NCBI RefSeq assembly: GCF_001704155.1 | Contig: NZ_CP016294.1 | Location: forward strand, 3,159,501-3,223,500 | Direction of reading: 5' to 3' | Origin: Stenotrophomonas rhizophila | Lineage (GTDB): Bacteria > Pseudomonadota > Gammaproteobacteria > Xanthomonadales > Xanthomonadaceae | Length of the DNA stretch: 64,000 bases | Part shown: one piece after another, positions 29,814-40,354 of the stretch | How positions within the stretch are numbered: the stretch's first letter is position 1 | Layout: every line of letters starts with the position of its first letter | The notes under the pieces: generated by a model | The model's database searches: none | The model's input: only the letters and a program-made list of their open reading frames with translations | Told to the model about the DNA's origin: nothing | Translations under genes and position numbers: made by a program

Positions 29814-32800
29814 TCAGGGCACGCCCGCCTGCTGCAGTGCGCGGCGCAGCGACGCGGCCGTGACCGGCTTGGGCAGGAGCCCCGCGCCCCCGGCAGCCCG
29901 CACCCGCCCGGCCAAGCCGGCGGAGGGTTGCCGGCTCATCGCCAGCACCGGAGCGGAGACGTTCCGCCCGGGCAGCAGGCCGATCAGGGTCAACCCATCG
30001 ATGCCGGACAGGTCCAGGTCCACCAGCACCAGGTCGAACCGGCCCGCCGCCAGTTCGGTCAACCCTGCCAGCGCGTGCGCCGCATGCACCGGCTCCCAGC
30101 CCTGCGCGGTCAGCAGTGCACTGCCTGCAAGGGCAGCGGCGGCGTCCTCGTCCACCAGCAGCACCCGGCCACGGTGCAGCGGCGCCACCGCCGGCATGGG
30201 TATCCCCACCTGCACGTGCCATTGCCTGCCGGCCGTCGCATGCACGCGCAGGGTGCCGCCGAGAGCGCCGGCCAGGCGTTCGGCAGTGGCCAACGCCAGG
30301 CGCAGGGACGCGACGGACGGCGTCGGCGCGGCGCTCCCGGCGCCGCGGCCCGGCGGGTACGCAGCGCGCCCGCCGGCGGTGAACCGCCACAGCAGCCCCT
30401 CGCGCCCGGGTCGCCAGGCGACCTCCAGCACCACGTGCCCCGCGCCGGTGTGCCGGCCCAGCACGCGCGTGACCGCATCGAGCAGTTGCCCCAGTCGCAG
30501 CGCATCGCCGTGCGCGCGTGCGTCGCCCGCCACCTGCGGGCACAAGGCCAGCGCGGTGCCACGCCGGCAGGATGGCAGCAGCTGGCGCGCCAACCACTGC
30601 CGGTGGACGGCGCCCACCTCGAAGTCGGCCGCCTGCAGGGGGGTACTTCCGGCCTCCAGGCGAGCCTCGTCCAATGCGTGGTTGACCCGCGCCAGCAGCG
30701 CGTGTCCGCTCCGCAGGATCCGTTCCAACGGCTGCCGCTGGGCCGCATGCAGGGGCGATGACAGCAGCAGTTCGGCCATGCCCAGGATCCCCGTGAGCGG
30801 TGTGCGCACCTCATGGCCGAGGTTGGCCAGGTAGTGCGATTTGGCCTGCGCCGAGCGCAGCGCCAGCGACAGGCCCTGTGCGGAGACCTGCGCCCGCCGC
30901 CCGCGCGCGACACGGCGTACCGCCGCCCATGCCCCGCCGCCCAGCAGCAGCGCGCCCGCCGATATCCGGGCGCCCACCAGCGCCGGGTGGTGCCAGCCGC
31001 TGCGCTCCACCTGCAGCAGCAATGAGCGGGTTGATGACCAGCTGCCGTCGGGCAATCGTGCCTGGAACTCCAGGCGGTGCTCGCCGGGTGGCAGTCGCGG
31101 GAAGCCGCGGGTCCCGCTGCGGCCCACCCGGATCCATTCCCGGTCCAGGCCGCACAGCCGGAACCGGTACTGCTGGCGCGCGTGCATCCCAGCGCCGAGC
31201 AAGCGGACGCTGACCTGGATATCCCGATCGTCCGGCTGCAGGTGGAGCATCGCCTTGGAAGGCAGCACCTGCAGCAGGCCACCGCGATGCAATTGCACAC
31301 GCTCCACCACCAGCGCCGGCTCCCCCCTGCACGCGGCCAGGCCCACCGGATCGAACCGCACCCGGCGGCCGTGTGCATCCACGGCCAGCATGGTCGATCC
31401 ATCGGCCTGCAGCTGTGCATTGAACGCGGCATCGGGTACCCCTTCGCTTCGCGTGTACAGCCGCACCTGGCCCTCGCGGGGGCGAAGACGCAGCAGGCCA
31501 CGCGCGCTGCTGGCCCACAACGCGCCCTGTGCGTCGCTGGCCAGCGACGCCAACCGCAGCGACGGCAGTCCCTGGCGTGCATCGATCTGCACGCCGGGCC
31601 GGGCCACGCCGTCCTGGATGAGATAGCGCCGCACCGTACCCGCACTGGCCACCCACAATGCGCCGTCCTCGGCCAGGTGCAGCGCGCTGACCTCGCCCTC
31701 GACACCGGCAACGGGATGGAAGCGGCCGTCCGCCCACCGCGTCAGGCCATGCCGGCCTCCCCACCAGATGCCGTTGCCTGTATCGCAATGCAGGGCCAGC
31801 GGACCGGGCGGAGGCGCCTGGTCGGTCGCACCCCAGCGCCACTGCCGGGTTTCGGTGCCGCCAGGCGGCTGCAGTTGGATCCCCTTGCCGTCCAGACGCC
31901 AGCGGCTGCCATCTGCGCAGGCCAGCGCCAGCGGCGGCGCGTCAGGATCGAGGCGCACCCCGCTGATCGCCGGCATTTCCTGCGGCGCCGCATCGAGCGA
32001 CATGAAATGCTGCCAGTGCGGGGGCAGCCGCCACACCCCCATATGCCGCCCCAGCAACCAGAGGCTGCCGTGTCGATCTTCCAGGGCCGTGCGGAACCGG
32101 GGCACATCGGCGCTGCCCAACGGTGCGATGCCCACCCCGGGCCGCTGAGTGCCTCCGCTCTTCCACACCCGGGCGTCCTCGCCCAGCCACGGTCCGCCGC
32201 TGCGCGACGCGCCCAGCGCGCGCGTTCCCGCCGGTGCATCCACCGGTTCCAGCCGACCCTCGTCCGAGGCCCGCCACGGGCCTGCCGCGCCGGCTACCCA
32301 CAGCCGCTGCCCGGCATCCACCAGCAGCGCGCTGACCGGCGCAGTGGCCAGCATCGTGGGCGGCGGCAGGAAGCGACCGTTCCTCCAGCGGGCCAGGCCG
32401 CGCGGTGTTCCCACCCAGAGCGTGCCGTCCGCCGCCAACGCCAGGTGGTCGACGCGACGGTCCGGCAGGCCGTCCGCGTTCAGGGTGGGCAGGAATTGAC
32501 GCAGCCGGTGGCCCGTGTCCAGCCGGAATAGACCCGCGTCGCGCGTACCGAACCACACCACGCCCTCCGGCGTTGGCAGCACGACACCGATTGCCACGCC
32601 CGCCAGGGCCGGAAAACGCGCGCTGTCGAAGCGCTCGATGTGGCTGCGGTCGGCCGACAGGCGCATGAGGTGGCCCTGCCCCGTCCCGATCCACAACCGG
32701 TCCTGCGCATCCGCCGCCATCGACAGCAACTGGTTGTCGGCCAGCCCCTGCTCCATCCGCCAGATCCGGAAGCGCTGGCCATCGAAGCGGGCCAGGCCAT

Positions 32801-32969
32801 CATCGGTGGCGAACCACAGGTAGCCGTCGCGGTCTTCCACCACCTGGTGCACCGCGTTGGACGGCAACCCGTCGGCGGTGGTGAAGCGCAGCGCCATGGG
32901 GGGCGCCGCGCGTACCGATGACGCAAGCAGCAGCAGCGCCAGCAGCAGGCCCTGCAAGGGGCCGATCAT
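29814..32969 (-). CDS. Hybrid sensor kinase with intact His and receiver but degenerate ATPase (kinase 2)
   Basis: 1051 residues from ATG at 32969. Signal peptide, propeller blades ([14 protein letters not shown]), Y_Y_Y domain and a membrane helix resemble its neighbours. HisKA keeps [11 protein letters not shown] with His719. The ATP-binding region is lost: where neighbours read NLLGNAVKFT this has LLDAVTRVLG, DTGPGI is gone, and the glycine-rich GGSGLGLAI is replaced by PSVASLRLAL. The receiver keeps the acidic VDED pair, Asp984 and Lys1034. It therefore looks able to accept phosphate but not to make it. Its ATG overlaps the stop of kinase 3 (ATGA), implying coupled translation. Confidence 0.88.
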   Translation of the reverse strand: MIGPLQGLLLALLLLASSVRAAPPMALRFTTADGLPSNAVHQVVEDRDGYLWFATDDGLARFDGQRFRIWRMEQGLADNQLLSMAADAQDRLWIGTGQGHLMRLSADRSHIERFDSARFPALAGVAIGVVLPTPEGVVWFGTRDAGLFRLDTGHRLRQFLPTLNADGLPDRRVDHLALAADGTLWVGTPRGLARWRNGRFLPPPTMLATAPVSALLVDAGQRLWVAGAAGPWRASDEGRLEPVDAPAGTRALGASRSGGPWLGEDARVWKSGGTQRPGVGIAPLGSADVPRFRTALEDRHGSLWLLGRHMGVWRLPPHWQHFMSLDAAPQEMPAISGVRLDPDAPPLALACADGSRWRLDGKGIQLQPPGGTETRQWRWGATDQAPPPGPLALHCDTGNGIWWGGRHGLTRWADGRFHPVAGVEGEVSALHLAEDGALWVASAGTVRRYLIQDGVARPGVQIDARQGLPSLRLASLASDAQGALWASSARGLLRLRPREGQVRLYTRSEGVPDAAFNAQLQADGSTMLAVDAHGRRVRFDPVGLAACRGEPALVVERVQLHRGGLLQVLPSKAMLHLQPDDRDIQVSVRLLGAGMHARQQYRFRLCGLDREWIRVGRSGTRGFPRLPPGEHRLEFQARLPDGSWSSTRSLLLQVERSGWHHPALVGARISAGALLLGGGAWAAVRRVARGRRAQVSAQGLSLALRSAQAKSHYLANLGHEVRTPLTGILGMAELLLSSPLHAAQRQPLERILRSGHALLARVNHALDEARLEAGSTPLQAADFEVGAVHRQWLARQLLPSCRRGTALALCPQVAGDARAHGDALRLGQLLDAVTRVLGRHTGAGHVVLEVAWRPGREGLLWRFTAGGRAAYPPGRGAGSAAPTPSVASLRLALATAERLAGALGGTLRVHATAGRQWHVQVGIPMPAVAPLHRGRVLLVDEDAAAALAGSALLTAQGWEPVHAAHALAGLTELAAGRFDLVLVDLDLSGIDGLTLIGLLPGRNVSAPVLAMSRQPSAGLAGRVRAAGGAGLLPKPVTAASLRRALQQAGVP

Positions 32970-35900
32970 GCGCCCGCCACGGCGGCAGCCAACCGCGCCC
33001 CGGTCACCGGCAGGCGCAGGAAACCATCGAACCCGCCCGCGCGTGCATCGCGCTCGGCGCAGGCATCGGCGCGTGGCGTGAGCGCCACGCGCCGCACCCC
33101 CGGCCACAACCAGGGCAGGCGTGCACTCAGCCGCCCGCCCGCCACCAGCATGTCCGGATCAGCCGCGATGAGATCCCAGGGCCCGGGATCGACGTCGCGT
33201 ACCCACGCGTCTGCATTCTCGACCGCCACCACCCGGTGGCCCTGGGAACGCAGCAGCGCACACACCACCTCGACAGCGTCCGGTTCGGTCGCCGGCAGCA
33301 GCACCATCACACGCAAGGGGCGCGATGGCACGGAAGCGGATGCGGCGCGGCGCGGCGCGGCGGGCGCCGCGGCGGGTGCAAGCGCCGGCCACGGCAGTGT
33401 CAACTCGAACTGGGTGCCACGCCCGCGCTGGCTGTCGACGTCCAGGCGCCCGCCCATGGCATGTGCCAGGTCCCGGCTGATGGCCAGTCCCAGCCCGCTG
33501 CCGCCAGGGTGGGCGGCGGTGTCTGCCGTTTCGACCTGGCTGAAGCGCTGGAACAGCCCCCGCACCTGCGCCGGGCTCATCCCCGGACCGGTGTCGGACA
33601 CACACAGCACCAGCCCGCGATCCTCCGGCCCGGTGCGTGCGCTCAGGCTGACCTGCCCATGCGCGGTGAACTTGAGGGCGTTGCCCAGCAGGTTCAGCAG
33701 AATCTGGCGCAGGCGCTGCACGTCGCCGTGGAAGCAGGCGCCCGCCGGCAACGTGCTGGTCCAATGCAGCAGCAATGCCTTGCGCCGCGCCACCGGCAGC
33801 AGCAGCGCATGCAGCTCACGCATGACCTCCACCAGCACGAAGGGCGCTGGGTGCAGCCGCAGGCGGCCTGATTCGATACCGGCCAGGTCCAGCGCATCGT
33901 CCATCAACTGCAGGAGGTGGTGCCCCGCCTGCTGCAGGCTGCCGACCTGCTCGCGCTGCACGCGCGACAACGGCGACTGCAGCAGCAGCTCGCTCCAGCC
34001 GAGTACCGGCGTCAACGGCGCACGCACCTGGCGGCCCAGTTCGGCCAGGAAGCGGGTGCGCTGCATCGAATCCTGCTCCGCCCGCAGGCGGCGCGCACGC
34101 GCTTGGCGCCGCTGCGCGCGTCGCCGCTGCCGGCGGTAGTGCAGCCGCGCTCCCCCCATCAGCGCTGCGCAGATCGCGGCAGCCAGGGCGATACGACCGG
34201 TTGTTGTTTCCCACCACCGGGGCACCACGCGCAACGGCAGCTGACGCACCGCCGACCACGGCCCCCCGGCGTGCCGCGCCTTCACCAGCAGGGAGTGCTC
34301 ACCGGCCGGCAGGCGGGTGAAAAGGCGCTGCGCCACGGGGCCGGTGTCGACCCATCCCGGGTCGTGTCCCAGCAGGCGGAAGTGGTACTGGATGCGATCA
34401 GGATCGCCACGACCGAGCAGGTTCACCGCGACCCGCACATGGCGGTCCCCGGTGCCCAGGATCACCGGCGGTGCGGCGATCGGCACCTGGATCACCCGTC
34501 CATGCCGACGACGGCTCATTGCATCGAGCACCAGGACCGGCACCGTCGCCGGGGCGCGAAGCGCGCGCGGGTCGAACGCCAGCAGTCCGCCTTCGCGCAC
34601 GCCTGCCACCAACGCGCCCGAGCCCAACCGAAGCAGCCGCTGCGGAAGCACCTCCTGCACGGGAAGGCCCTGTGCGGTGTCCAGCACCCCCACCTCACCC
34701 GCGTGCGGATCCACCCGCAGCACGCCGCGCGCGGCCCCGGCCCACGCCACGCCATCGGCGCCCACCACCAGCGCGTTGGCACGCAGTTGCGGGTAGCCCT
34801 CGGCGGCGCCAACGCGACGTTCTCGATGCAACCGTCCCTGCGCCAGACGGTACTGCTCCAGGGAGCCCAGGCGGCTGACCCACAGCGTGCCATCGTCGGC
34901 TTCGGCGATGGCCGACACGGGCCCGTCGCCATCGCCCGGGACCGGCTCGAAGCGCTCGCGTGCAACAGACCAGCGCATCACGCCTTGGGGATCGGTGGCC
35001 CATACCTCGCCATCCCGGGTGCACAACAGCTGCCGTAGCAGGACGTCCTGCCTCAGCCCCACCTGCTGCGGTGCCGCACTGTGCAGCCGCTTGCCGTCTG
35101 TCGACCACCGTTGGATCGCCCCGGGGTGCGCGAGCCAGACATCGCCGTTCGCGCATATCTGCAGGTGGATGGGCCCTTGGTCCGTGCCCAATCCCAGCCC
35201 CCAATCGCGCCGGCTGCGCCGCTGCGGGTCATGGCGCAGCAGCCGGTCGGCACTGGCGACCCAGACCCGTCCCTGGGCATCTTCGGCCACGCCCACCGGG
35301 AGCGCGCTGACGCCGGCGTGTGGAAACCGGAGCACGTCACGGCCGCGTCCGGTACGCAGGTCAAGGCGCTGCAGGTCCCCTCGACTGCCCGCAACCCACG
35401 CATGGTGCATTCCCGATGCGGCCAGGCCCAGTACGTAGTGACTGCCGGTTCCCGACCCACTGTCGGCGGTGGCCGGCAAGGCCGTGAACTGCCGCCAGCG
35501 GGCCGACAACCACCATACGCCGTGCTGCTCACTCACCCACCACAGGTCACCGTTGCGGTCTTCCAGCGCCTGGCGGATCACCACCGGCCCCGGCGCGGTG
35601 CCCGGCGCGGGTTGCAGCGTCCACGGCAGCGCGGCGCCGGCTTCCTGCCGCAGCAGCGCCGCGCCCTGTTGCTGCCAGAGCACGCCGTCCGTAGTGCGCA
35701 GCACGCTGCGTGCCCGGAGCGGCCGAATGTAGGCACCTGCTGCGCTACCCGTTGCCCAGGTGCCATGCGCCGAGGTGACTTCAATTCCCCCGCGTGGATC
35801 GGCCCAGAGCGAACGGATCGGCGCTGCGGATCCGGCCGGCAACGCCATCCGGGCCAGCCGTGTGCCATCCCATCGCCAAAGCGATGCGGCCTGGGCCACC

Positions 35901-36475
35901 CACAACGCACCTGCGCTGTCGCGCGCGAGTGCCATGACCGGGCCACCCTCCTGCGGCAGTGGCTGCAACGCCCACTGCGGGTCGCGTGGTGCCCGCCGAT
36001 AGAGCCGATGGTCGCTTCCAATGGCCCAGATCCGTCCGTCGCCGCTGCTGTGCACCTGGCGCAGCAGCCCCTGGCGCAGCGCTGACGGGGCCGATGCGGG
36101 CAGCCGCTGGAACCCACCACGATCAGCGCCCATCATGACCAGCCCCGCACTGGCCGTTCCCACCCAGAGCCGGTCGAGGGCATCCACGTGCAACGTGCGC
36201 AGGTCGACATCCGGCACGCCATCCTCGAGGCGCCACAGCCGGTACCGCTGACCGTCGAAACGCATCAGGCCGTCGCTGCCCGCCAGCCACAGGTAGCCGG
36301 AAGCGTCTTCAGCGATTTCGCGAACGTTGGGGTCGTGCAGGCCGTCGGCCATGCCGAGCAGGCGCGGCGATGGCACATGTACGACACCCGCGTGGCCTGC
36401 TGCCGGCCACATCAGCAGCAGGGCCAGGAGCAAGGCTACGGGCTGCCCGCGCAGGGCCTCTCGCGGAGGCGTCAC
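32966..36475 (-). CDS. Hybrid sensor kinase lacking the phosphoacceptor His, ATPase intact (kinase 3)
   Basis: 1169 residues. Signal peptide, propeller blades (LWLAGSDGLMRFDG), Y_Y_Y domain and a membrane helix near 757-777. The H-box reads LGRQVRAPLTP, with Arg815 in place of His. The ATPase is complete: [26 protein letters not shown]. The receiver is degenerate: the acidic pair is replaced by LLPA and the conserved Lys by Leu1155 (FLRLPVTG), although an Asp remains in the AADPD stretch. It can probably bind ATP but not autophosphorylate. The start is GTG at 36475 with no clear ribosome site; an ATG about 21 codons in would cut the signal peptide. Confidence 0.88.
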   Translation of the reverse strand: MTPPREALRGQPVALLLALLLMWPAAGHAGVVHVPSPRLLGMADGLHDPNVREIAEDASGYLWLAGSDGLMRFDGQRYRLWRLEDGVPDVDLRTLHVDALDRLWVGTASAGLVMMGADRGGFQRLPASAPSALRQGLLRQVHSSGDGRIWAIGSDHRLYRRAPRDPQWALQPLPQEGGPVMALARDSAGALWVAQAASLWRWDGTRLARMALPAGSAAPIRSLWADPRGGIEVTSAHGTWATGSAAGAYIRPLRARSVLRTTDGVLWQQQGAALLRQEAGAALPWTLQPAPGTAPGPVVIRQALEDRNGDLWWVSEQHGVWWLSARWRQFTALPATADSGSGTGSHYVLGLAASGMHHAWVAGSRGDLQRLDLRTGRGRDVLRFPHAGVSALPVGVAEDAQGRVWVASADRLLRHDPQRRSRRDWGLGLGTDQGPIHLQICANGDVWLAHPGAIQRWSTDGKRLHSAAPQQVGLRQDVLLRQLLCTRDGEVWATDPQGVMRWSVARERFEPVPGDGDGPVSAIAEADDGTLWVSRLGSLEQYRLAQGRLHRERRVGAAEGYPQLRANALVVGADGVAWAGAARGVLRVDPHAGEVGVLDTAQGLPVQEVLPQRLLRLGSGALVAGVREGGLLAFDPRALRAPATVPVLVLDAMSRRRHGRVIQVPIAAPPVILGTGDRHVRVAVNLLGRGDPDRIQYHFRLLGHDPGWVDTGPVAQRLFTRLPAGEHSLLVKARHAGGPWSAVRQLPLRVVPRWWETTTGRIALAAAICAALMGGARLHYRRQRRRAQRRQARARRLRAEQDSMQRTRFLAELGRQVRAPLTPVLGWSELLLQSPLSRVQREQVGSLQQAGHHLLQLMDDALDLAGIESGRLRLHPAPFVLVEVMRELHALLLPVARRKALLLHWTSTLPAGACFHGDVQRLRQILLNLLGNALKFTAHGQVSLSARTGPEDRGLVLCVSDTGPGMSPAQVRGLFQRFSQVETADTAAHPGGSGLGLAISRDLAHAMGGRLDVDSQRGRGTQFELTLPWPALAPAAAPAAPRRAASASVPSRPLRVMVLLPATEPDAVEVVCALLRSQGHRVVAVENADAWVRDVDPGPWDLIAADPDMLVAGGRLSARLPWLWPGVRRVALTPRADACAERDARAGGFDGFLRLPVTGARLAAAVAGA

Positions 36476-36570
36476 CGTCTACCGCACCATCATCGTTCTC
36501 ATTGCGGCCACGGTAGGGCCATCGCGGCCAGCGCGCATCCGCGTTCCCGTAACGACGTCACAAAGCAGTG

Positions 36571-36590
36571 AATCAATTTTTGAATTGATT
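36571..36590. promoter_or_regulatory. A/T palindrome upstream of kinase 3
   Basis: AATCAATT-N4-AATTGATT, a perfect 8-bp inverted repeat, lies about 95-115 bases before the kinase 3 start in the only A/T-rich pocket of the cluster. It may be an operator for the kinase 3-2(-1) unit. As a terminator of kinase 4 it would be weak, being pure A/T. Confidence 0.45.
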
Positions 36591-36612
36591 TTGCCGATTT
36601 CTGATACGCAGC

Positions 36613-39600
36613 CTATGGAGAGGTCACCATCCCGGGCGGGCTGCGGCGGGTGGCACACGCCTGCGCGATCGCGGCCACCAGCAGGTCGCCGGTCACCGGC
36701 TTGCGCAGGAAGCCATCGAACCCGGCCGCCAGCACCTGCTGTTCGGCATAGGCATCCGAGCGCGCCGTCACCGCGATCAGCGGCAGCGCGTAGCCCATGG
36801 CGCGCAGCTGCCCGGCGATGGCGATGCCATCCAGCGCGGGCAGGTCCAGGTCAAGCAGGCCGATGTCGAAACGTCCGGCAGCCACTTCCGACAACGCCGC
36901 CAACCCGTGCAGGGCATGCACCACCGTGTGTCCGCGGGCCTGCAGCAGGCCGGCAATGACGTCAGCTACGGTGGCATCGTCTTCCACCAGCAGGATCCGC
37001 AACGGTGGCAGGGCAATCGGCGCGCCATGCAGCGGCGCATCCGCAGCGGGCCGCTGGCGCACGGTCCACGGCAACGGCAGGTGCACGGTGAAGCGGGCAC
37101 CCTGTCCAGGCGCGGAGTCGATGGCGATGCGTCCGCCCATCGCCACGGCCAGTTCCTGGCAGATCGCCAGGCCCAGGCCACTGCCGCCATAGCGGGACGC
37201 CGTCCGCGGGCCGTCCGCCTGTTCGAAACGGTGGAACAGGCGCTGCTGCTGGTCCTGGTTGATGCCTGGCCCGGTATCGGTGACCTCCAGCTCGATACCG
37301 CTCCCGCCCGGCACCAGCTCGATGCCCAGACCGACATGGCCGTGTTCGGTGAACTTGATCGCATTGCCCAGCAGGTTCATCAGGATCTGGCGCACGCGCA
37401 TCTCGTCGCCACTGACCTGCACCGGGCCGGGCAGGTTGAAGCTGCGCTCGAAGGCCAGCCCGCGGTGATGCGCCATCGGTTCCATGAGCGTTTCGACCTG
37501 GGCCAGCATCGACATCAGGTCAAACGGCCGGATGTCCAGTTCCAGCCGCCCCGCTTCGATCCGGGCCAGGTCCAACGCGTCATTGACCAGCCGCAGCAGA
37601 TGGGTACCGGCGTGCTGGATGGACGCGGCGTAGCCGCGCTGCAGCTCGTCCAGTGGCGTGGCCAGCAGCAGTTCGCTCATGCCCAGCACGCCGGTCATGG
37701 GGGTACGCACCTCATGGCCGAGCGTGGCAAGGAACCGGCTCTTGGCCTGCGACGCCTGTTCGGCGATCTGCTGCTTGTGCACGGTCAGATGCCATTGCTG
37801 GCGGCGGCGCAGACGGGCGCGGGCAAACGCCGCCACGGCGGCCACCAGCAGCAGCCACAGCACCACGTAGCCCAGCACGGCCCAGCTGCTGCGCCACCAC
37901 GGTGGCTGTACCTGCACGGTGATCGTGCGTGAGGGTGTCCATTCCCCATGCGGCGGAGCGGCCTGCACGTCGATGGCGTACTGGCCTGGCGGCAACCGCG
38001 ACAGCAGGCGTTCGCCATCGGCGTTCTGCATCACCCAGTTCTGGTCATAGCCGGACACGCGGTAGCGGTAGCGGTTGCCCATCGGGCTGGCATAGGACAG
38101 CAGGCGCGCCGAGATGATCAGATCGCGATCGCCCGGGCCCAGCAGCAGCGGCGCGTTGACCGGCAGCGACTGCTGGCCTTCGGCATCGTCGCGGCGTACC
38201 TGGATGTTGTCGATGACCAGTTGCGAAGGCGGCAGCGGCGTGTCTGCTGCATCCGGGTCGAAACCCACCAACCCGGTCGCGGTGACGGCCAGCACCCGGC
38301 CGTCGGCACCGACCACGGGTGGGCGTCCGCTGAATTCCCGATCGGGCAGCCCGTCCTTCTCGCCGTACAGCCGCAGCCGACGTTCGCGGGAATGCCAGCA
38401 CACCAGGCCACGCGTGGTGGTGGCCCACACCTGGCCGTTACGGCCAAGCGCGATACCCCCCATCGACACCGGCGGCATTCCCTGCGCGGCACCGACCCGT
38501 TCCCGCAGCGTCATGCTGAGCCCGTCCCACCGGTAGCGCTCCAGTGCGCCACTGCGCGCCATCCAGACCTCATCGGCACTGACCCAGGCCATGTCGAAGA
38601 GGTTGCCGGCCGCAATGCCGGGCACGCGTTCAAAGCGGTCCTTCTGCCACCGCAGCAGCCCCATCTCGCCCGTTTCGCCCATGTCGCCCATGATCCACAG
38701 CCCGCCGCGCGGATCGAACAGCATCTGCTCCACCGGCACATCGACCAGGCCGCGGCCGTCACCGATGCGGATGTCGTCGAGCAGCTTGCCCTGCGCGTCG
38801 CGGCGCTGCACGCCGTAGTTGGTGATCGACATCCACAGATCACCGTTGGGCGCTTCGCGGATCAGCTCGATGCGTTGGCGCACATCAGCGCCGCCTCCGA
38901 TCTTCCACTCCCGCAGCTGTCCGGTCTTTGGCTGGAACAGCCCCAGCCTTCCGGCCCGACCGAGCCAGAGCGCACCATCGGCGCGCGGCAACACCGACCT
39001 GACCGCTCCCACGCCGATCTGCTTCTCAGTGGCTATCTGGTGCAGGCTTCCGCCCGCATCCAACCGGTACACCCCATGCGCCCCGGCGACGTAATAGTCG
39101 TTGCCTGCCGCAGCGGCCCCGAGCAGGTACGCACTGTCCAGGGGTTTTCCATCGAGCTGGTACCAGGTGGAGAAACGCTTCCAGTCCGGAGGGAGGTAGG
39201 CCAGACCCTGGGTCAGCATGGCCACCCACAGTCCCCCCTCGTGGTCCTGCAGCATGTCCAGCACGCCGCTGCGTTCGGTCAGGAATCCGCTGCCGCCATC
39301 GCCGGCCAGCAGGCGCAGCTGGGCATCATCGCCGCGATACAGGCCGTCGGCCGTGCCCAGCCAGTAGCCGCCATTGCGATCATGCAGCACCGAGGCGGCA
39401 CGCACATCGGCGCCCACCTTCCACGGTGCCGGGCGCGCGTCGCCGTCCGGACTGATCCGGAACAGCCCGCCCTCGGTACCGGCCCACACCGTGCCATCGG
39501 GGTCGCGGGTCAACCGGAACACGCTTTTGCCGCCCAGCACCGCCGGGGCGATCCGGGTGAAGCCGCGGCCGTCCCAGCGCGCCACGCCGCTGCCGGTACC

Positions 39601-40200
39601 CACCCAGACATGGCCTTCAGGATCGGACAGCAGGCTGTAGATGGTGTCGTCGGGAAGCGCTGCCGGATCGGCCGCGTTGGCCTGGTAGCGGACCAGCGTC
39701 CCGTCCTCTTCCCGCCGGCAGATGCCATGGCGGTTGGTGCCGATCCACAAGGCCTTGCCCGCATACGCCAGCGACCAGAACTGCCCCTCGCAATGCTGGT
39801 CGATGTCTGGGAACCGCTCGAAGCGTTCGCGGCCAGGCCCGAGCATGCTCAGGCCAACGCCGTTGCTGCCCACCCAGACCCGATCCAGCGGGTCGACCAG
39901 CAGCGTCTCAATCTCGTTGCCCGGCAGCGAGCCGGGATCGTCGGGTTCATTGCGCCAGACCCGCAGGCCAACGCCGTCGATGCGGGCCAGGCCATCATCG
40001 GTGGCGGCCCAGATATAGCCCTGCCGGTCCTGCGCCAGGGCAAGCACCATGCGCGAGGGCATGCCTTCGGCGGCACCGAGGCGGCGCATGCGCGGTGTCT
40101 CTGCCGATGTCCCTGCGGCCCACAACGCCGACGGCACCGCATACAACGCCAGTGCCAGCAGCACGATGCCTGCCCGCCAACCGCGCGCGCTCAACGCCAT
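36613..40200 (-). CDS. Propeller hybrid sensor histidine kinase, complete (kinase 4)
   Basis: 1195 residues from ATG at 40200, which has AGGGAG upstream; a 54-codon extension of the frame is rejected. Signal peptide ending near SALWAA, Reg_prop blades ([27 protein letters not shown]), Y_Y_Y domain ([14 protein letters not shown]) and a membrane helix near 770-790. HisKA carries His829 in LGHEVRTP. The ATPase has [17 protein letters not shown] and GGSGLGLAI, and the receiver has [14 protein letters not shown] and LRKPVTG. All catalytic motifs are present. It is the first gene of the run and is divergent from the yceI operon. Its ligand is unknown; related propellers sense extracellular polymers or their fragments. 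Confidence 0.92.
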   Translation of the reverse strand: MALSARGWRAGIVLLALALYAVPSALWAAGTSAETPRMRRLGAAEGMPSRMVLALAQDRQGYIWAATDDGLARIDGVGLRVWRNEPDDPGSLPGNEIETLLVDPLDRVWVGSNGVGLSMLGPGRERFERFPDIDQHCEGQFWSLAYAGKALWIGTNRHGICRREEDGTLVRYQANAADPAALPDDTIYSLLSDPEGHVWVGTGSGVARWDGRGFTRIAPAVLGGKSVFRLTRDPDGTVWAGTEGGLFRISPDGDARPAPWKVGADVRAASVLHDRNGGYWLGTADGLYRGDDAQLRLLAGDGGSGFLTERSGVLDMLQDHEGGLWVAMLTQGLAYLPPDWKRFSTWYQLDGKPLDSAYLLGAAAAGNDYYVAGAHGVYRLDAGGSLHQIATEKQIGVGAVRSVLPRADGALWLGRAGRLGLFQPKTGQLREWKIGGGADVRQRIELIREAPNGDLWMSITNYGVQRRDAQGKLLDDIRIGDGRGLVDVPVEQMLFDPRGGLWIMGDMGETGEMGLLRWQKDRFERVPGIAAGNLFDMAWVSADEVWMARSGALERYRWDGLSMTLRERVGAAQGMPPVSMGGIALGRNGQVWATTTRGLVCWHSRERRLRLYGEKDGLPDREFSGRPPVVGADGRVLAVTATGLVGFDPDAADTPLPPSQLVIDNIQVRRDDAEGQQSLPVNAPLLLGPGDRDLIISARLLSYASPMGNRYRYRVSGYDQNWVMQNADGERLLSRLPPGQYAIDVQAAPPHGEWTPSRTITVQVQPPWWRSSWAVLGYVVLWLLLVAAVAAFARARLRRRQQWHLTVHKQQIAEQASQAKSRFLATLGHEVRTPMTGVLGMSELLLATPLDELQRGYAASIQHAGTHLLRLVNDALDLARIEAGRLELDIRPFDLMSMLAQVETLMEPMAHHRGLAFERSFNLPGPVQVSGDEMRVRQILMNLLGNAIKFTEHGHVGLGIELVPGGSGIELEVTDTGPGINQDQQQRLFHRFEQADGPRTASRYGGSGLGLAICQELAVAMGGRIAIDSAPGQGARFTVHLPLPWTVRQRPAADAPLHGAPIALPPLRILLVEDDATVADVIAGLLQARGHTVVHALHGLAALSEVAAGRFDIGLLDLDLPALDGIAIAGQLRAMGYALPLIAVTARSDAYAEQQVLAAGFDGFLRKPVTGDLLVAAIAQACATRRSPPGMVTSP

Positions 40201-40354
40201 CGAGTTCTCCCTGTTGCCCCGGATTGTCACACAGTGCGCTGCACAACGCCCCGGTCGCGCGCTGCGGGGCGCACCACGATCTGTTGCAGCCATGGTGCTG
40301 CCAGGCATCACGGAGCAGCGCGTATGATCGGCCCAGCCCTGAACGGAGCCGGCC

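Noticed and set aside
27681..30761. A 1026-codon plus-strand frame opposite kinases 1 and 2
   Set aside because: Low-complexity Gln/His/Arg-rich antisense shadow; the minus-strand kinases have signal peptides and conserved motifs.
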